The notes under the pieces are model-generated. The model searched no databases, was not told where the DNA came from, and saw only the letters and a program-made list of their open reading frames with translations. Positions 8,663 to 17,790 of a stretch of 64,000 nucleotides of DNA are shown here, piece by piece. This DNA comes from Aureimonas sp. OT7. Its GTDB lineage: Bacteria; Pseudomonadota; Alphaproteobacteria; Rhizobiales; Rhizobiaceae. Where the stretch lies: NCBI RefSeq assembly GCF_014844055.1, contig NZ_CP062167.1, positions 573,501 through 637,500 on the forward strand, in the 5' to 3' direction. Each line of letters starts with the position of its first letter. Positions within the stretch are counted from its first letter, which is position 1. The position numbers were made by a program, and so were the translations under genes.

Positions 8663-8978
8663 ATGGACCCGCATGTCGTCTTCGATTGCCAGAAGGTTCT
8701 ACCGAACCGGTTCGTTGACGCTTGCTGCTGCCGCCCGAAGCCGGGCGCTCGGCCGGGGTGCCGAGCCGCGGCTCGATCCGAACCATGCCAGCGTGAGCGA
8801 CCTCGCGCTGCATGAGATCGCAGCGGGCATGTTCACGCGAACCGAGCTTGCACCGTTCCTGCCCGGAGAGGGCGGAAGGCCGTCTCTTCCGCCACCCGAT
8901 CCGGATTCCAGGCTTCGCGACGGCGGTTGCGAAATCGCCGTCGCACCCGCCTCCCGCTCCCGGAAGACGGTTCATTGA
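8663..8978 (+). pseudogene. RNA polymerase omega-like protein, frameshifted
   Basis: ATG 8663, with GAGGTG just before it, encodes MDPHVVFDCQKVLPNRF and then reads out of frame to a stop at about 8815. From about 8715 the neighbouring frame continues the expected protein: LTLAAAARSRALGRGAEPRLD, then HEIAAGMFTRTELAPFLPGE, ending at 8978. Joined, this matches the short omega-like (RpoZ-like) proteins encoded in rhizobial heat-shock clusters. Intact members read NRFALTLAAAARSR, so two bases appear lost after TTC at 8711-8713. It could be a real inactivating mutation, a sequencing error or, less likely, programmed frameshifting. The family name comes from memory of the pattern and should be treated as probable. 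Confidence 0.65.
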
Positions 8979-9011
8979 TGACGCAACCCAACTGACAAGG
9001 AGAAATGAACG

Positions 9012-9377
9012 ATGCTGAAATCTCTGTCTTCCAATAACCGGACAGCGTTCGATTTCGTCAATATCGTCGCCGGTCTCGGTCTGCTGCTGTCGCCCTGGTA
9101 TCTCGGCTACGCGACTGAAGCCTATGCTGCATGGAATGCCTGGATCGTCGGCGCTGCCGTGGCGCTGATTGCGGTTGCCGCGCTCTCGGCGTTCCATCAG
9201 GTCGAGGAATGGGCCAACGCCGCGCTCGGCCTCTGGGCCGTGATCGCTCCGTGGGTCCTCGGCTTTTCTGCCGTCACGTTCGCGACGTGGGCGCATGTGA
9301 TCGCCGGTCTTGTCGTCGCCGTCCTCGCGGCGGTTAGCCTCTGGTTCACGACAAACCGTCCTCTCTCGACAGCGTAA
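9012..9377 (+). CDS. SPW repeat membrane protein
   Basis: A 121-residue inner-membrane protein with four predicted transmembrane helices (about 15-32, 41-62, 70-88, 92-112). It contains two copies of the SPW-repeat core, LSPWYLGY at about 26 and IAPWVLGF at about 79, each with a conserved Pro-Trp inside a helix. SPW-repeat proteins have no proven biochemical function. They often accompany stress genes, in a position comparable to the HdeD/YhjX-type membrane proteins of other stress loci. Shine-Dalgarno AAGGAGAAA lies 8 nt before the ATG. Confidence 0.88.
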   Translation: MLKSLSSNNRTAFDFVNIVAGLGLLLSPWYLGYATEAYAAWNAWIVGAAVALIAVAALSAFHQVEEWANAALGLWAVIAPWVLGFSAVTFATWAHVIAGLVVAVLAAVSLWFTTNRPLSTA

Positions 9378-9383
9378 CGTCGT

Positions 9384-9412
9384 ATCTGGCCCGGCCTCCG
9401 GCAGGGCCAGAT
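9384..9412 (+). terminator. Hairpin after the SPW gene
   Basis: ATCTGGCCC and GGGCCAGAT form a perfect 9-bp stem with an 11-nt loop, 7 nt after the SPW stop. Only TTTA-like bases follow the dyad, so it is a weak terminator, attenuator or mRNA stabiliser before degP. Confidence 0.45.
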
Positions 9413-9478
9413 TTACACCCTCCGTCTGACCTCAGGCGGAAAGGAGGAAATAACGTCTGGTCAAAACGGAGATCGCTT

Positions 9479-10861
9479 ATGTTCAGGAACATTACAGCCC
9501 TGCGTCCAGCCATAATCACGTTCTGCGTAACCCTTGCCTTCGCGGGAGGATTGCCGCCCGTCGCAATCGGACAGACCGCTCCGGGCATTGCAGGAGAGCT
9601 TCCCACCCTTGCCCCTGTGCTTGAACGGGTGACGCCGGCCGTCGTCAACATCTCCGTCGTCTCGGAAACGCCCGCGACGTCCAATCCACTCTACAATGAT
9701 CCGTACTTCCGGCGGTTCTTCGATCTTCCAGAAGCGCCGCCAGCGCGGCAGCGCATGAGCGCCGGTTCAGGCGTGATCGTCGACGCGGCCAAAGGCCATG
9801 TGCTCACCAACCATCACGTGGTTGCCAATGCCCGCGAAATCACCGTCACGCTGAAGGATGGGCGCCATATGCGCGCCGAGCTTGTCGGCTCGGACCAGGC
9901 AACGGACATCGCCCTTCTTAAAATCGAAGGCAGCAATCTCGTCGCGCTGGAGATCGGCGATTCGAACCGACTCAAGGTCGGCGACTATGTGGTCGCCATC
10001 GGCAATCCCTTCGGCCTCGGGCAGACGGTGACCTCCGGCATCGTCAGCGCGCTCGGCCGCAGCGGCATCAGCAATGACGGCTATGAGGATTTCATCCAGA
10101 CGGACGCTTCCATTAACCCCGGAAACTCCGGCGGCGCCCTGGTGACGCTGGACGGCAGGCTCATCGGCATCAATACGGCGATCCTCACCCCCGCAGGCGG
10201 CAACATTGGCATCGGCTTCGCAGTGCCCAGCAACATGGCGGTTTCCGTCATGAACCAGTTGATCGAGCACGGTGAGGTCCGGCGCGGTAGGCTGGGTGTC
10301 GGTATCCAGGACCTCACGCCCGACCTCGCGGAGGCGCTCCAGCTCGGGGAACTTCGCGGAGCGGTAATAGCCAATATCGAACCCGGCTCGCCGGCCGAAC
10401 GAGCCGGACTGCAAGTCGGCGATGTGATCACCGCCGTCGACGGGCACCCCGTTCAGGGCGCGACCGACCTCAGAAACCGCATCGGCCTCACCCCTGCCGG
10501 CAGCGCAATCAGCCTGACGCTCAAACGTGGTGATACCGAGCAGACCATTAGCGTTACGATCGCTGCGGAGACTGGCGCATCTGCTGACTTATCCGGAACG
10601 CCGTTCGATGGCGCCCGGATGCGGGATGCTTCCCGGTCCGAGGCACATCAAGCCGGAGCCGATGGCATCGTGATCGAGAGCATCCTTCCCGGCAGTCCGG
10701 CAGCACGGGCCGGCCTTCGAGCGGGCGACATGATCGTGGCGGTCAACCGATCGCCGGTTTCGTCCGTGGCGGATTTGCGCAGCGCGATCGCAGGCCAGCG
10801 CACGATACTGGCGCTGGAGATGATCCGCGACGGCGGCAGACTTCTTCTGGTCGTGAGATAA
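9479..10861 (+). CDS. DegP/HtrA-family periplasmic serine endoprotease
   Basis: A periplasmic protease/chaperone that degrades misfolded envelope proteins. Residues 1-31 form a signal peptide. The trypsin-like domain has the full triad: His113 in LTNHHVVANA, Asp143 in QATDIALLKIE and Ser217 in NPGNSGGAL. Two PDZ domains follow (about 270-360, with GVGIQDLTPDLAEAL, and about 380-460, with SILPGSPAARAGLRAGDMIVAVN). The 460-residue length is normal for DegP/DegQ. The G+C and style match the flanking island genes. The ATG is supported by GGAG 10 nt upstream. Its stop is 15 nt before ftsH, so the two proteases are co-transcribed. It is probably an accessory copy of a core DegP located elsewhere. 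Confidence 0.96.
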   Translation: MFRNITALRPAIITFCVTLAFAGGLPPVAIGQTAPGIAGELPTLAPVLERVTPAVVNISVVSETPATSNPLYNDPYFRRFFDLPEAPPARQRMSAGSGVIVDAAKGHVLTNHHVVANAREITVTLKDGRHMRAELVGSDQATDIALLKIEGSNLVALEIGDSNRLKVGDYVVAIGNPFGLGQTVTSGIVSALGRSGISNDGYEDFIQTDASINPGNSGGALVTLDGRLIGINTAILTPAGGNIGIGFAVPSNMAVSVMNQLIEHGEVRRGRLGVGIQDLTPDLAEALQLGELRGAVIANIEPGSPAERAGLQVGDVITAVDGHPVQGATDLRNRIGLTPAGSAISLTLKRGDTEQTISVTIAAETGASADLSGTPFDGARMRDASRSEAHQAGADGIVIESILPGSPAARAGLRAGDMIVAVNRSPVSSVADLRSAIAGQRTILALEMIRDGGRLLLVVR

Positions 10862-10876
10862 CCGGGAGCGGCCACG

Positions 10877-12733
10877 ATGGAAATGAACAAGAAAACGCAG
10901 TTCAACATCTGGTACTGGATCGCCGCCTTCTTCATCATGTTGGCCTTCCAGTACCTGTTCACGACCGCCACGCAGGTGGCGCAGATTCCCTACAGCCAGT
11001 TCGAGACTTATCTCGACCAGAACCGGATCGCGGAAGTGGCCGTATCGGACCGCTTCATCCAGGGCCGCTTCACGGAGCCGGTGGATGGCCGTCCGATGTT
11101 CGTCACCACCCGCGTCGAGCCCGACCTCGCGCGGCGGCTCCAGGAGCACGGCGTCGTCGTCACCGGGCAGATCGAGAGCACCTTCCTGCGTGACTTGCTC
11201 TCTTGGGTGCTGCCGGTGGCGCTCTTCGTCGGCATCTGGATGTTCATGCTCAGGCGCATGGGTGGCGGCCTCGGCGGCGGACTGATGCAGATCGGCAAGT
11301 CCAAGGCCAAGGTTTACGTCCAGTCCGACACCGGCGTGACCTTCGCGGATGTGGCGGGCGTCGACGAAGCCAAGGACGAACTCAAGGAGATCGTCGACTT
11401 CCTGAAGGACCCGCAGGGCTACGGCCGCTTGGGCGGGCGCATGCCGAAAGGCATCCTGCTCGTCGGCCCGCCCGGCACGGGCAAGACCCTGCTCGCGAGG
11501 GCCGTGGCGGGCGAGGCGGGCGTACCATTCTTTTCGATCTCCGGTTCCGAGTTCGTGGAGATGTTCGTCGGTGTCGGCGCCGCGCGCGTGCGCGACCTCT
11601 TCGAGCAGGCCCGCGCCAAGGCCCCGGCCATCATCTTCATCGACGAACTCGACGCGCTTGGCCGCGCCCGCGGCATCGGCCCGATGGCTGGCGGCCACGA
11701 CGAGAAGGAGCAGACGCTCAACCAACTCCTCGTCGAGCTGGACGGGTTCGATTCCTCGACCGGTCTCGTGCTGCTTGCCGCCACCAACCGCCCGGAAATC
11801 CTCGACCCGGCGCTGCTGCGCGCCGGCCGCTTCGACCGGCAGGTGCTGGTCGACCGGCCTGACAAGGCTGGCCGCGTGCAGATCCTGAACGTGCATCTCA
11901 AGAAGGCCAGGCTCGCCCCGGATGTCGAGCCGGAGAAGATCGCGGCGCTCACCCCCGGCTTCACCGGCGCCGACCTCGCCAATCTGGTCAACGAGGCGAC
12001 GCTGCTTGCGACCCGCCGCAAGGCCGACGCCGTGACGATGGACGACTTCAACAATGCGGTGGAGCGCATCGTCGCCGGCCTTGAAAAGCGCAACCGGCTG
12101 CTCAATCCGAAGGAGCGCGAGATCGTCGCCTATCACGAGATGGGGCATGCCCTGGTGGCGATGGCGCTGCCGGGCGTCGATCCGGTCCACAAGGTCTCGA
12201 TCATCCCGCGCGGCATCGGCGCGCTGGGCTACACCATCCAGCGGCCGACCGAGGACCGCTTCCTGATGACGCTCGAAGAATTGCAGGACAAGATGGCGGT
12301 GCTGCTCGGCGGCCGGGCAGCGGAGAAGATCGTGTTCGGCCATCTCTCGACCGGCGCGGCGGATGACCTCGCAAAGGTCACCGACATCGCCCGCGCCATC
12401 GTCACCCGCTACGGCATGTCGGAAAAACTCGGCCATGTCGCGCTTGAGAAGGACCGGCGATCCTTCCTTGCCACCGACCAGCCCTATTACGGGCCGCAGG
12501 AGCGCAGCTATTCCGACAAGACGGCTGCGGCCGTAGACGAGGAGGTACGCCGGGTGGTCGACGAGACGTTCGACCGGACCGTCGACCTGTTGACGCAACG
12601 CCGGGACCTGCTTGAACGAACCGCCCGCCGGCTGCTGGAAAAGGAAACGCTCGACGAGCGGGAGATACGGGAGCTTGTCGGCGAGGCGGACGACCCCGCC
12701 CCGTTGGATGAAAATGAGCAGGTTACAGTCTAG
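10877..12733 (+). CDS. ftsH: ATP-dependent zinc metalloprotease FtsH (island copy)
   Basis: A membrane-anchored AAA+ protease for membrane and cytosolic quality control. The 618 residues carry two transmembrane helices (about 12-30 and 107-126) with a periplasmic loop between. Walker A is GPPGTGKT (197-204), Walker [10 protein letters not shown] (Asp256, Glu257), followed by the second region of homology and [21 protein letters not shown]. The zinc site is HEMGH (420-424), where most FtsH proteins have HEAGH; both His and the catalytic Glu are intact. It is shorter at the C-terminus than typical housekeeping alphaproteobacterial FtsH, which together with the context suggests a second, accessory copy like those in stress-tolerance islands. 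It is the last gene of the cluster. Confidence 0.97.
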   Translation: MEMNKKTQFNIWYWIAAFFIMLAFQYLFTTATQVAQIPYSQFETYLDQNRIAEVAVSDRFIQGRFTEPVDGRPMFVTTRVEPDLARRLQEHGVVVTGQIESTFLRDLLSWVLPVALFVGIWMFMLRRMGGGLGGGLMQIGKSKAKVYVQSDTGVTFADVAGVDEAKDELKEIVDFLKDPQGYGRLGGRMPKGILLVGPPGTGKTLLARAVAGEAGVPFFSISGSEFVEMFVGVGAARVRDLFEQARAKAPAIIFIDELDALGRARGIGPMAGGHDEKEQTLNQLLVELDGFDSSTGLVLLAATNRPEILDPALLRAGRFDRQVLVDRPDKAGRVQILNVHLKKARLAPDVEPEKIAALTPGFTGADLANLVNEATLLATRRKADAVTMDDFNNAVERIVAGLEKRNRLLNPKEREIVAYHEMGHALVAMALPGVDPVHKVSIIPRGIGALGYTIQRPTEDRFLMTLEELQDKMAVLLGGRAAEKIVFGHLSTGAADDLAKVTDIARAIVTRYGMSEKLGHVALEKDRRSFLATDQPYYGPQERSYSDKTAAAVDEEVRRVVDETFDRTVDLLTQRRDLLERTARRLLEKETLDEREIRELVGEADDPAPLDENEQVTV

Positions 12734-13066
12734 TCCTGTATGCCCCGTGTCGTTGCCAGCGGCTGCGTAAGGAACCGCACTCGACTGAGCACCGTGATTT
12801 GGTCGGGAATTCCACTGTCATTTCAGTGAGTTCCGGACGATTTTCCGGCGCCATTTAGAGGGCTATAGCGTAAACGTAGTTATTATCTGCGCCCGGTGCG
12901 GTGCGCCATTTCATTGCAGAACTCTGAACGCGGAGCGCCGCCGTCTTTACGCTGAAAGCGGCGACCAGCGTTCGCAGCAGTTCCGACTTTGATCCCGTAA
13001 TGCGAACCTCGCGCCGGCGACCCTCGACGCGTTGGGCAAGGCACACGGGTGGCGGCGACGGTATCG
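12734..13066. other. Gene-free stretch after ftsH; possible terminator and island end
   Basis: No coding sequence is found. An imperfect hairpin lies at about 12806-12834 (GGAA..CACTG, TCATTT loop, CAGTG..TTCC) with a TTTT run at 12841, a plausible terminator of the protease operon. GGTGCGCCA at 12900-12908 repeats the last nine bases of tRNA-Arg (5002-5010), which could be a decayed right attachment site or chance. Confidence 0.4.
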
Positions 13067-13990
13067 TTATGACTGGAAAGAGTGATCCCTTTCGTGTCCG
13101 ATCAGAAGGTCGGACAATGTCTGCGCAGCCGGCCCCAGGGCCTCGTCCCGGCGGTGAGCAAGATAGGCGCTGGACGTAGCCTCGCCTTCGCGGCCCAGGG
13201 CGCTGACATTGAGGTGTACGAGCGTACCCTGTTCCAGATCCCGCCTGACGAGCCAGTACGGCAGGCGCCCCCACCCAGCGCCGCCCAGGATGAGATTGTG
13301 CTTGGTATCCTGCGTGTTGACGCGGCATGTCTTTGGCGAAACCACCCCGAAATCCTGCCCCGCCGAAAGATCGGACGGGTCGGAAAGAACAATCTGGAGA
13401 TGATCGGCGACATCCATCAGTTCCATGGGCTGGCCCGCCTTGGACAGGGCCAGCGGATGAGTCGAGGCGACAACCGCCACCTGTCTGATCGATAACAGCG
13501 GCTCGAACTTGATGCGCGGGTCACGGAAATCCTCCCCCACCATGACGGCAAGTGCGCAGCGGCGCTTTCGCAGCGCATCGAGCGGCCCGCCCAGGGGCTC
13601 TGCCCAGACCCGCATGGCAACGGCCGGGAAATCGTCTCGCATCCGTGAAATCGCGCGGGCAACCTCCCGCATGGGGTAGAGCGTGTCGACGGAAATGGCG
13701 AGTTCCGTTTCCACCCCATGGGCGAAACCACGAGCCTGCGCGCGTAAGACGTCCACGCGCAGAATGATGTCGCGGGCGTTGCCCAGCAGTACCCGCCCTT
13801 GTGCGGTCAACACCGGCCTGTGCCCGGAACGGTCGAATAATTCCAGGCCGAGTGTCGTCTCGAGATTGGCGATGGCAACGCTGACGCCCGATTGGACACG
13901 TGACAGTGTCCGCGCCGCGGACCGAAAGCTGCCGCTGTCGGCGATCGTCACGAAGGTTCGGAGCTGATCGAGGGTCAGCGCATCCAGCAT
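13067..13990 (-). CDS. LysR-family transcriptional regulator
   Basis: A 307-residue LysR-type activator/repressor. The N-terminal winged helix-turn-helix (LDALTLDQLRTFVTIADSGSFRSAARTLSRVQSGVSVAIANLE) is followed by a two-lobed substrate-binding effector domain from about residue 90. It is divergently transcribed from wrbA across a 100-bp gap, the classic arrangement in which a LysR protein controls its neighbour and itself. The likely targets are wrbA and the MFS gene coupled to it. The inducer is unknown but is plausibly a quinone or aromatic compound, given WrbA. Confidence 0.92.
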   Translation of the reverse strand: MLDALTLDQLRTFVTIADSGSFRSAARTLSRVQSGVSVAIANLETTLGLELFDRSGHRPVLTAQGRVLLGNARDIILRVDVLRAQARGFAHGVETELAISVDTLYPMREVARAISRMRDDFPAVAMRVWAEPLGGPLDALRKRRCALAVMVGEDFRDPRIKFEPLLSIRQVAVVASTHPLALSKAGQPMELMDVADHLQIVLSDPSDLSAGQDFGVVSPKTCRVNTQDTKHNLILGGAGWGRLPYWLVRRDLEQGTLVHLNVSALGREGEATSSAYLAHRRDEALGPAAQTLSDLLIGHERDHSFQS

Positions 13991-14002
13991 GATCGTTTTT
14001 AC

Positions 14003-14028
14003 TGATCGACATTATGCATATTAAATCA
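14003..14028. promoter_or_regulatory. Candidate LysR operator between lysR and wrbA
   Basis: TGAT at 14003 and ATCA at 14025 flank a near-palindrome ATTATGCATATT containing TATGCATA (14013-14020), the only AT-rich dyad in the 100-bp divergent promoter. LysR-type sites are dyads of this kind; assignment is by position only. Confidence 0.33.
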
Positions 14029-14090
14029 CTTAAACCGGTCACCGATCTCGTGCAACCACATCAGAAGTGACGAGCGAGACGAGGTCGACG

Positions 14091-14717
14091 ATGACGAAGG
14101 TTCTGGTGCTTTACTATTCCTCTTACGGGCACATCGAGACGATGGCGCTGGCCGTTGCGGAGGGCGCGCGTGAGGCGGGTGCGGATGTCACGATCAGGCG
14201 CGTGCCCGAGCTCGTGCCCGAAGCCGTCGCGAAAAGGTCGGGATACAAGATGGACCAATCGGCGTCCGTGGCGACCGTGGCCGAACTGGCCGAGTACGAT
14301 GCGATCATCATCGGCACGCCCACCCGCTTCGGCAACATGGCGTCCCAGATGAAGAACTTTCTGGACCAGACCGGCGGGCTCTGGTTCGAAGACCAGTTGG
14401 TGGGCAAGGTGGGCAGCGTCTTTGCTTCCACCGGAAGCCAGCATGGCGGACAGGAAACGACGATCCAGTCCACCCAGACCGTCCTGTTCCATCTCGGCAT
14501 GATCATCGTCGGCCTGCCTTACACCTTCAAGGGCCAGATGCGGATGGACGAGATTACCGGCTGCTCGCCCTATGGTGCGTCGACCCTGGCCGACGATGGT
14601 CATGGAGGGCATCGCGCGGTCAGTGAAAACGAGCTGGACGGCGCGCGATTTCAGGGTCGCCATGTCGCCGAAATCACGGCTGCTCTCGCGGCCGGACGCA
14701 CCGCAAGAGCGGCATGA
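14091..14717 (+). CDS. wrbA: NAD(P)H:quinone oxidoreductase, WrbA type
   Basis: An FMN-dependent two-electron quinone reductase that avoids semiquinone radicals. The 208-residue flavodoxin-like protein starts [19 protein letters not shown], with the FMN phosphate loop YSSYGHIE at residues 9-16, followed by [22 protein letters not shown] and [14 protein letters not shown], all WrbA hallmarks. ATG 14091 (GAGG 8 nt upstream) is preferred to the in-frame GTG at 14067 because family proteins begin here. The stop overlaps the start of the next gene (ATGATGA), so the MFS transporter is translationally coupled. Confidence 0.96.
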   Translation: MTKVLVLYYSSYGHIETMALAVAEGAREAGADVTIRRVPELVPEAVAKRSGYKMDQSASVATVAELAEYDAIIIGTPTRFGNMASQMKNFLDQTGGLWFEDQLVGKVGSVFASTGSQHGGQETTIQSTQTVLFHLGMIIVGLPYTFKGQMRMDEITGCSPYGASTLADDGHGGHRAVSENELDGARFQGRHVAEITAALAAGRTARAA

Positions 14718-15931
14718 TGAAAGCCGCACTGCATTCCATGGCCGCTCCCACCAACTGGACGGCCATATCCGTGATTGTCGGCAGCGGGATCGCCGCCGCG
14801 CTGCAAGTCGGAAAAGGTGCGATCGCGGCGCCCATGCTGCAGGACGACCTTGGAATCGACCTGACGGCGATCGGATGGTTTGCCGGCATATTTGCCCTTA
14901 TCGGGCTTTTCGGCGGCATTCCTGCCGGTGCCTTTGCGGCGCGTTTCGGTGCGCGTCGCATCCTCATGGTCGGGCTTCTGGTCACGGCCCTGGGCGGGGC
15001 GCTTGGTGCGGCATTACCGGGACTGCCCAGCCTGTTCATCGGCCGCGTCATCGAAGGGGCCGGTTTCCTGCTGGTGACGGTTGCAGCGCCATCATTGATC
15101 GGGGAGGTGGCGCGGCCTGCGGACCGTGATCTGGCTTTCGCGCTGTGGAGTTGTTTCATGCCGGTGGGTATGGCGTCGGCAATGCTGGCGGGCCCTCTGT
15201 TCGGAGACTGGCGGGCAATGTGGTGGGCGAGTTGCGCGCTGGCGCTGGCGATCTGCGCAACCGTGCCGCTCGTCATACCGGCCAGCGAGCAGAGCCGGTC
15301 CATGTCATTCCAAAGCCTGCGCCACGACACGTTGATCGTCTTGAGCGACCGGCGCGTCGTCGGATTGTCGCTCACCTTTGCGCTTTTCGCCCTGATGTTC
15401 TTCGCCGTGTTCAGTTTTCTGCCGGTTCTGCTAATGGAGCGGCTGAGGGTAACGCACCAGACGGCCGGATTGCTGAGCGCACTGGTGCTGGTCGTGAACG
15501 TCATCGGCAATCTCGCGACCGGCATGCTCCTGTCCAGGGGCCTTGGCCGCACGGCACTGCTGACTGCTGCCTGCCTTGTCATGGGACTGGCCGGTTCAGG
15601 CATCTTCCTGCCCGTGCTGCCAGACACAGCCGCGTTTGCCCTGTGTCTGCTGTTTTCCGCCTTCGGCGGCGTCATTCCGACCATCCTGTTATCCTCTGCG
15701 CCAGTGGTGGCGCCGGCGGCAGGGTTGGTGCCGGTCGTTCTGGGCCTGATCCTTCAGGGCAACAATCTCGGTCAGATCCTCGGTCCGACGGCTATCGGAG
15801 CAGCGCAGGATCGCCTCGGCTGGGAACCCGCGGCATACATCGTGGCCGCGGCCGCAATAACCGCAGTGATCCTGGTGCGCTCGACGCTGACGCGGATTGG
15901 ACCGGAGTCGTTCAACAAGGGAGGCGGTTGA
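14714..15931 (+). CDS. MFS transporter (12 helices)
   Basis: A 405-residue major facilitator protein with about 12 hydrophobic segments. The loop 2-3 motif is present as [21 protein letters not shown], and the family pattern continues in [26 protein letters not shown]. It belongs to the CynX/NarK-like or drug-exporter branch; the substrate cannot be told from sequence. It is fused by overlap to wrbA, so it may export a toxic quinone or other product. A GTGA-coupled small ORF and an AhpD-like gene follow within 170 nt, probably in the same operon. Confidence 0.9.
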   Translation: MMKAALHSMAAPTNWTAISVIVGSGIAAALQVGKGAIAAPMLQDDLGIDLTAIGWFAGIFALIGLFGGIPAGAFAARFGARRILMVGLLVTALGGALGAALPGLPSLFIGRVIEGAGFLLVTVAAPSLIGEVARPADRDLAFALWSCFMPVGMASAMLAGPLFGDWRAMWWASCALALAICATVPLVIPASEQSRSMSFQSLRHDTLIVLSDRRVVGLSLTFALFALMFFAVFSFLPVLLMERLRVTHQTAGLLSALVLVVNVIGNLATGMLLSRGLGRTALLTAACLVMGLAGSGIFLPVLPDTAAFALCLLFSAFGGVIPTILLSSAPVVAPAAGLVPVVLGLILQGNNLGQILGPTAIGAAQDRLGWEPAAYIVAAAAITAVILVRSTLTRIGPESFNKGGG

Positions 15932-15937
15932 GCGTTG

Positions 15938-16102
15938 ATGAGCATCGATTCCAGCCACACGGGCCCGGCGGGCCGAGACGCCGCCCGCGCGTCGGCCCTG
16001 TTCTTCGCCGCCCTTCCTGGATTGAAGCAACCTGTCAGACGGGGACCCTTCTGGATGGAGATCACCGACGATGGCGCCAACAACGAAAGGACCGTGCCGT
16101 GA
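15938..16102 (+). CDS. Small ORF, 54 residues, coupled to AhpD-like gene
   Basis: ATG 15938 to TGA 16102, 54 codons (MSIDSSHTGPAGRDAARASA..., ending NNERTVP). No family is recognised and there is no membrane segment. It fills the gap between the MFS gene and the AhpD-like gene, begins 6 nt after the MFS stop, and its TGA overlaps the next GTG (GTGA, 16099-16102). GGGAGG at 15919-15924 lies 13 nt upstream, somewhat far. The tight spacing argues for translation, at least as a coupling leader, but the protein itself may not be conserved. Confidence 0.4.
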   Translation: MSIDSSHTGPAGRDAARASALFFAALPGLKQPVRRGPFWMEITDDGANNERTVP

Positions 16103-16551
16103 CAGCACGCTGCGACTTCCCCTCGGTTGCGCCCGATGCCTATGAAGCCGTCGCCGCTCTCGACACCTATGTGCGCCGAGACTCCGGAGTGGAGCCTCGC
16201 TTGCTGCATCTCCTCAAACTGCGAGCGTCGCAGATCAATGGCTGCGCCTACTGCCTCGATATGCACGTCAGGGAGGCGCGTCGCGACGGGCTGAGCGAGC
16301 AGTGGATCAACCTCATCTGCGTCTGGCGGGATTCACCCGTCTTCGGGGCGCGCGAACGTGCGGTGCTGGGCTGGACCGAGGCGCTGACAAACATCGCTCA
16401 ATCCCATGCGCCCGACGCGGATTTCCAGCCGCTCCAGGACTTTTTCACCGAGGCGGAAATCACCCGAATCAGTGTCGCCATCGGGACGATCAATATATGG
16501 AATCGGCTCTGCGTCGGTTTCCGGTCGCAGCACCCCGTCGATGCCGGTTGA
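16099..16551 (+). CDS. AhpD-like carboxymuconolactone decarboxylase family protein
   Basis: A 150-residue CMD/AhpD-fold protein. The redox motif is C49-A-Y-C52 with His56 (INGCAYCLDMHVREA), the alkylhydroperoxidase signature, so a peroxide- or alkylating-stress role is more likely than ring cleavage. The start GTG 16099 is chosen because AAAGGA lies 8 nt upstream and it overlaps the previous stop. A close paralogue lies at 17361. Members of this family are typical partners of ECF41 sigma factors, and one is encoded 1.7 kb downstream. Confidence 0.88.
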   Translation: MTARCDFPSVAPDAYEAVAALDTYVRRDSGVEPRLLHLLKLRASQINGCAYCLDMHVREARRDGLSEQWINLICVWRDSPVFGARERAVLGWTEALTNIAQSHAPDADFQPLQDFFTEAEITRISVAIGTINIWNRLCVGFRSQHPVDAG

Positions 16552-16642
16552 TACCCCGCCCGCCAGGTTCCGCTCGTAGCAAGGTTTTTCATTGTCGGCT
16601 GCCGATGGTCCAGCTGAATGTGTCGTGGGAGGGCGGGTCATC

Positions 16643-17269
16643 GTGACGGCAGCAAATCTCGGCGCCTTCGCTCTTGTATCGCTTGGCATGGTGCTGACGC
16701 CGGGCCCCAACATGATCTACCTAATCAGTCGCTCGATCCTGCAGGGTCGCATGGCGGGATTTATCTCGTTGTCCGGCGTCCTGGCAGGTTTTGTCTTCTA
16801 CATGCTCTGCGCAGCGTTCGGTTTGACCGCCATAATATTTGCCGTACCGTTTGCCTATCGGACCATCCAACTCGCTGGCGCGGCCTACCTGCTGTATCTG
16901 GCATGGCAGTCGATCCGGCCAAACTCGGGTTCGGTGTTTCGGCCCCGTCACGATCTCCCGATCGACCCGCCCGGGCGCCTCTTTGCCATGGGCTTTCTAA
17001 CCAATCTCCTGAATCCCAAGATCGCTCTTCTTTACCTGTCGCTTCTGCCACAATTCCTCGACGTGACCGCAGGACATATGCTGGGTCAGAGCCTCTTGCT
17101 GGGCAGTACCCAGATTGCGGTGAGCTTTGCGGTGAACAGCGTCATCATCCTGGCCGCCGCACGGATATCGGACTGGTTCGCTACCCGACCGGGCTGGGTA
17201 AGGGCGCAGCGCTGGATCATGGCATCGATCCTGACATTGCTGGCGCTGAACGTTGCTTTCGGCGACTAG
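16643..17269 (+). CDS. LysE/RhtB family exporter
   Basis: A 208-residue inner-membrane exporter with about six helices. It carries the family signature near the N-terminus (LVSLGMVLTPGPNMIYLISRSILQGRMAGF, with TPGPN) and FLTNLLNPKIALLYLSLLPQF. Such proteins export amino acids or their derivatives, including homoserine lactones. GTG 16643 is preferred because GGAGGG lies 9 nt upstream and TAANLGAFALVSLG matches family starts; the frame is open to ATG 16592 without a Shine-Dalgarno. It sits between two AhpD-like genes, and its link to them is unclear. Confidence 0.88.
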   Translation: MTAANLGAFALVSLGMVLTPGPNMIYLISRSILQGRMAGFISLSGVLAGFVFYMLCAAFGLTAIIFAVPFAYRTIQLAGAAYLLYLAWQSIRPNSGSVFRPRHDLPIDPPGRLFAMGFLTNLLNPKIALLYLSLLPQFLDVTAGHMLGQSLLLGSTQIAVSFAVNSVIILAAARISDWFATRPGWVRAQRWIMASILTLLALNVAFGD

Positions 17270-17301
17270 CGCCAGTCGTAACGCAGAATTTTTCACACCG
17301 A

Positions 17302-17328
17302 CGTCACAAAAGACCGAGCTGAGGCGTC
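17302..17328 (+). promoter_or_regulatory. ECF41-type promoter
   Basis: CGTCACA (17302-17308), exactly 16 nt, then CGTC (17325-17328). The published ECF41 consensus is TGTCACA-N16-CGTC, so only the first base differs. It lies 33 nt before the AhpD-like gene that heads the operon containing the ECF41 sigma factor, as expected for an autoregulated promoter. Confidence 0.72.
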
Positions 17329-17360
17329 ATCGGGGCAGACCACCGAGAATGGAGCCTGTC

Positions 17361-17789
17361 ATGTCCACCTCCCCCGTAAACCATTATAAGAATGTCCCTG
17401 AAATCTTCGCAACGCTGCAGACAGTGCATGGCGCCATCGATGAGCACGGCCTCGATCGGATGCTCCACCATCTGGTGCAGTTGCGTGCCTCCCAACTGAA
17501 TGCCTGCGCCTATTGCGTGAAGATGCACACCAGGGAGGCCCGTGACGACGGCGAGACCAATGAACGGCTGGATCGGCTCGCGGTTTGGGATCATGTCAGC
17601 GACTTCTCTCCCAAGGAGAAGGCGGCGCTGGCCTGGACCGAGGCGCTGACCCAGCTCGACCGGCGGACCGATTATGGCAGCCTGCGCGCTGACCTGCGTG
17701 CGCATTTCAGCGACACCGAGATCAGCGCCCTGACAGCCACGGTCGCGATGATCAACCTCTGGAACCGCATCCAGGTCTCGACGCACTGA
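17361..17789 (+). CDS. AhpD-like carboxymuconolactone decarboxylase family protein (ECF41-linked)
   Basis: A 142-residue paralogue of the protein at 16099, with C49-A-Y-C52 and His56 (LNACAYCVKMHTREA) and the W-x-E-A-L-T segment. It is the predicted first gene of an ECF41 operon: the ECF41-type promoter lies 33 nt upstream and the sigma gene starts 1 nt after its stop. Carboxymuconolactone decarboxylase-like proteins are the partners most often found with ECF41 sigma factors and their usual regulatory targets. ATG 17361 has GGAG 8 nt upstream. A peroxidase-like redox role is inferred from the CxxC/His motif. Confidence 0.92.
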   Translation: MSTSPVNHYKNVPEIFATLQTVHGAIDEHGLDRMLHHLVQLRASQLNACAYCVKMHTREARDDGETNERLDRLAVWDHVSDFSPKEKAALAWTEALTQLDRRTDYGSLRADLRAHFSDTEISALTATVAMINLWNRIQVSTH

Positions 17790-17790
17790 C

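Noticed and set aside
12855..13328. Minus-strand ORF of 157 codons after ftsH
   Set aside because: It overlaps the LysR gene in another frame and has the Pro/Arg-rich composition of a shadow frame.
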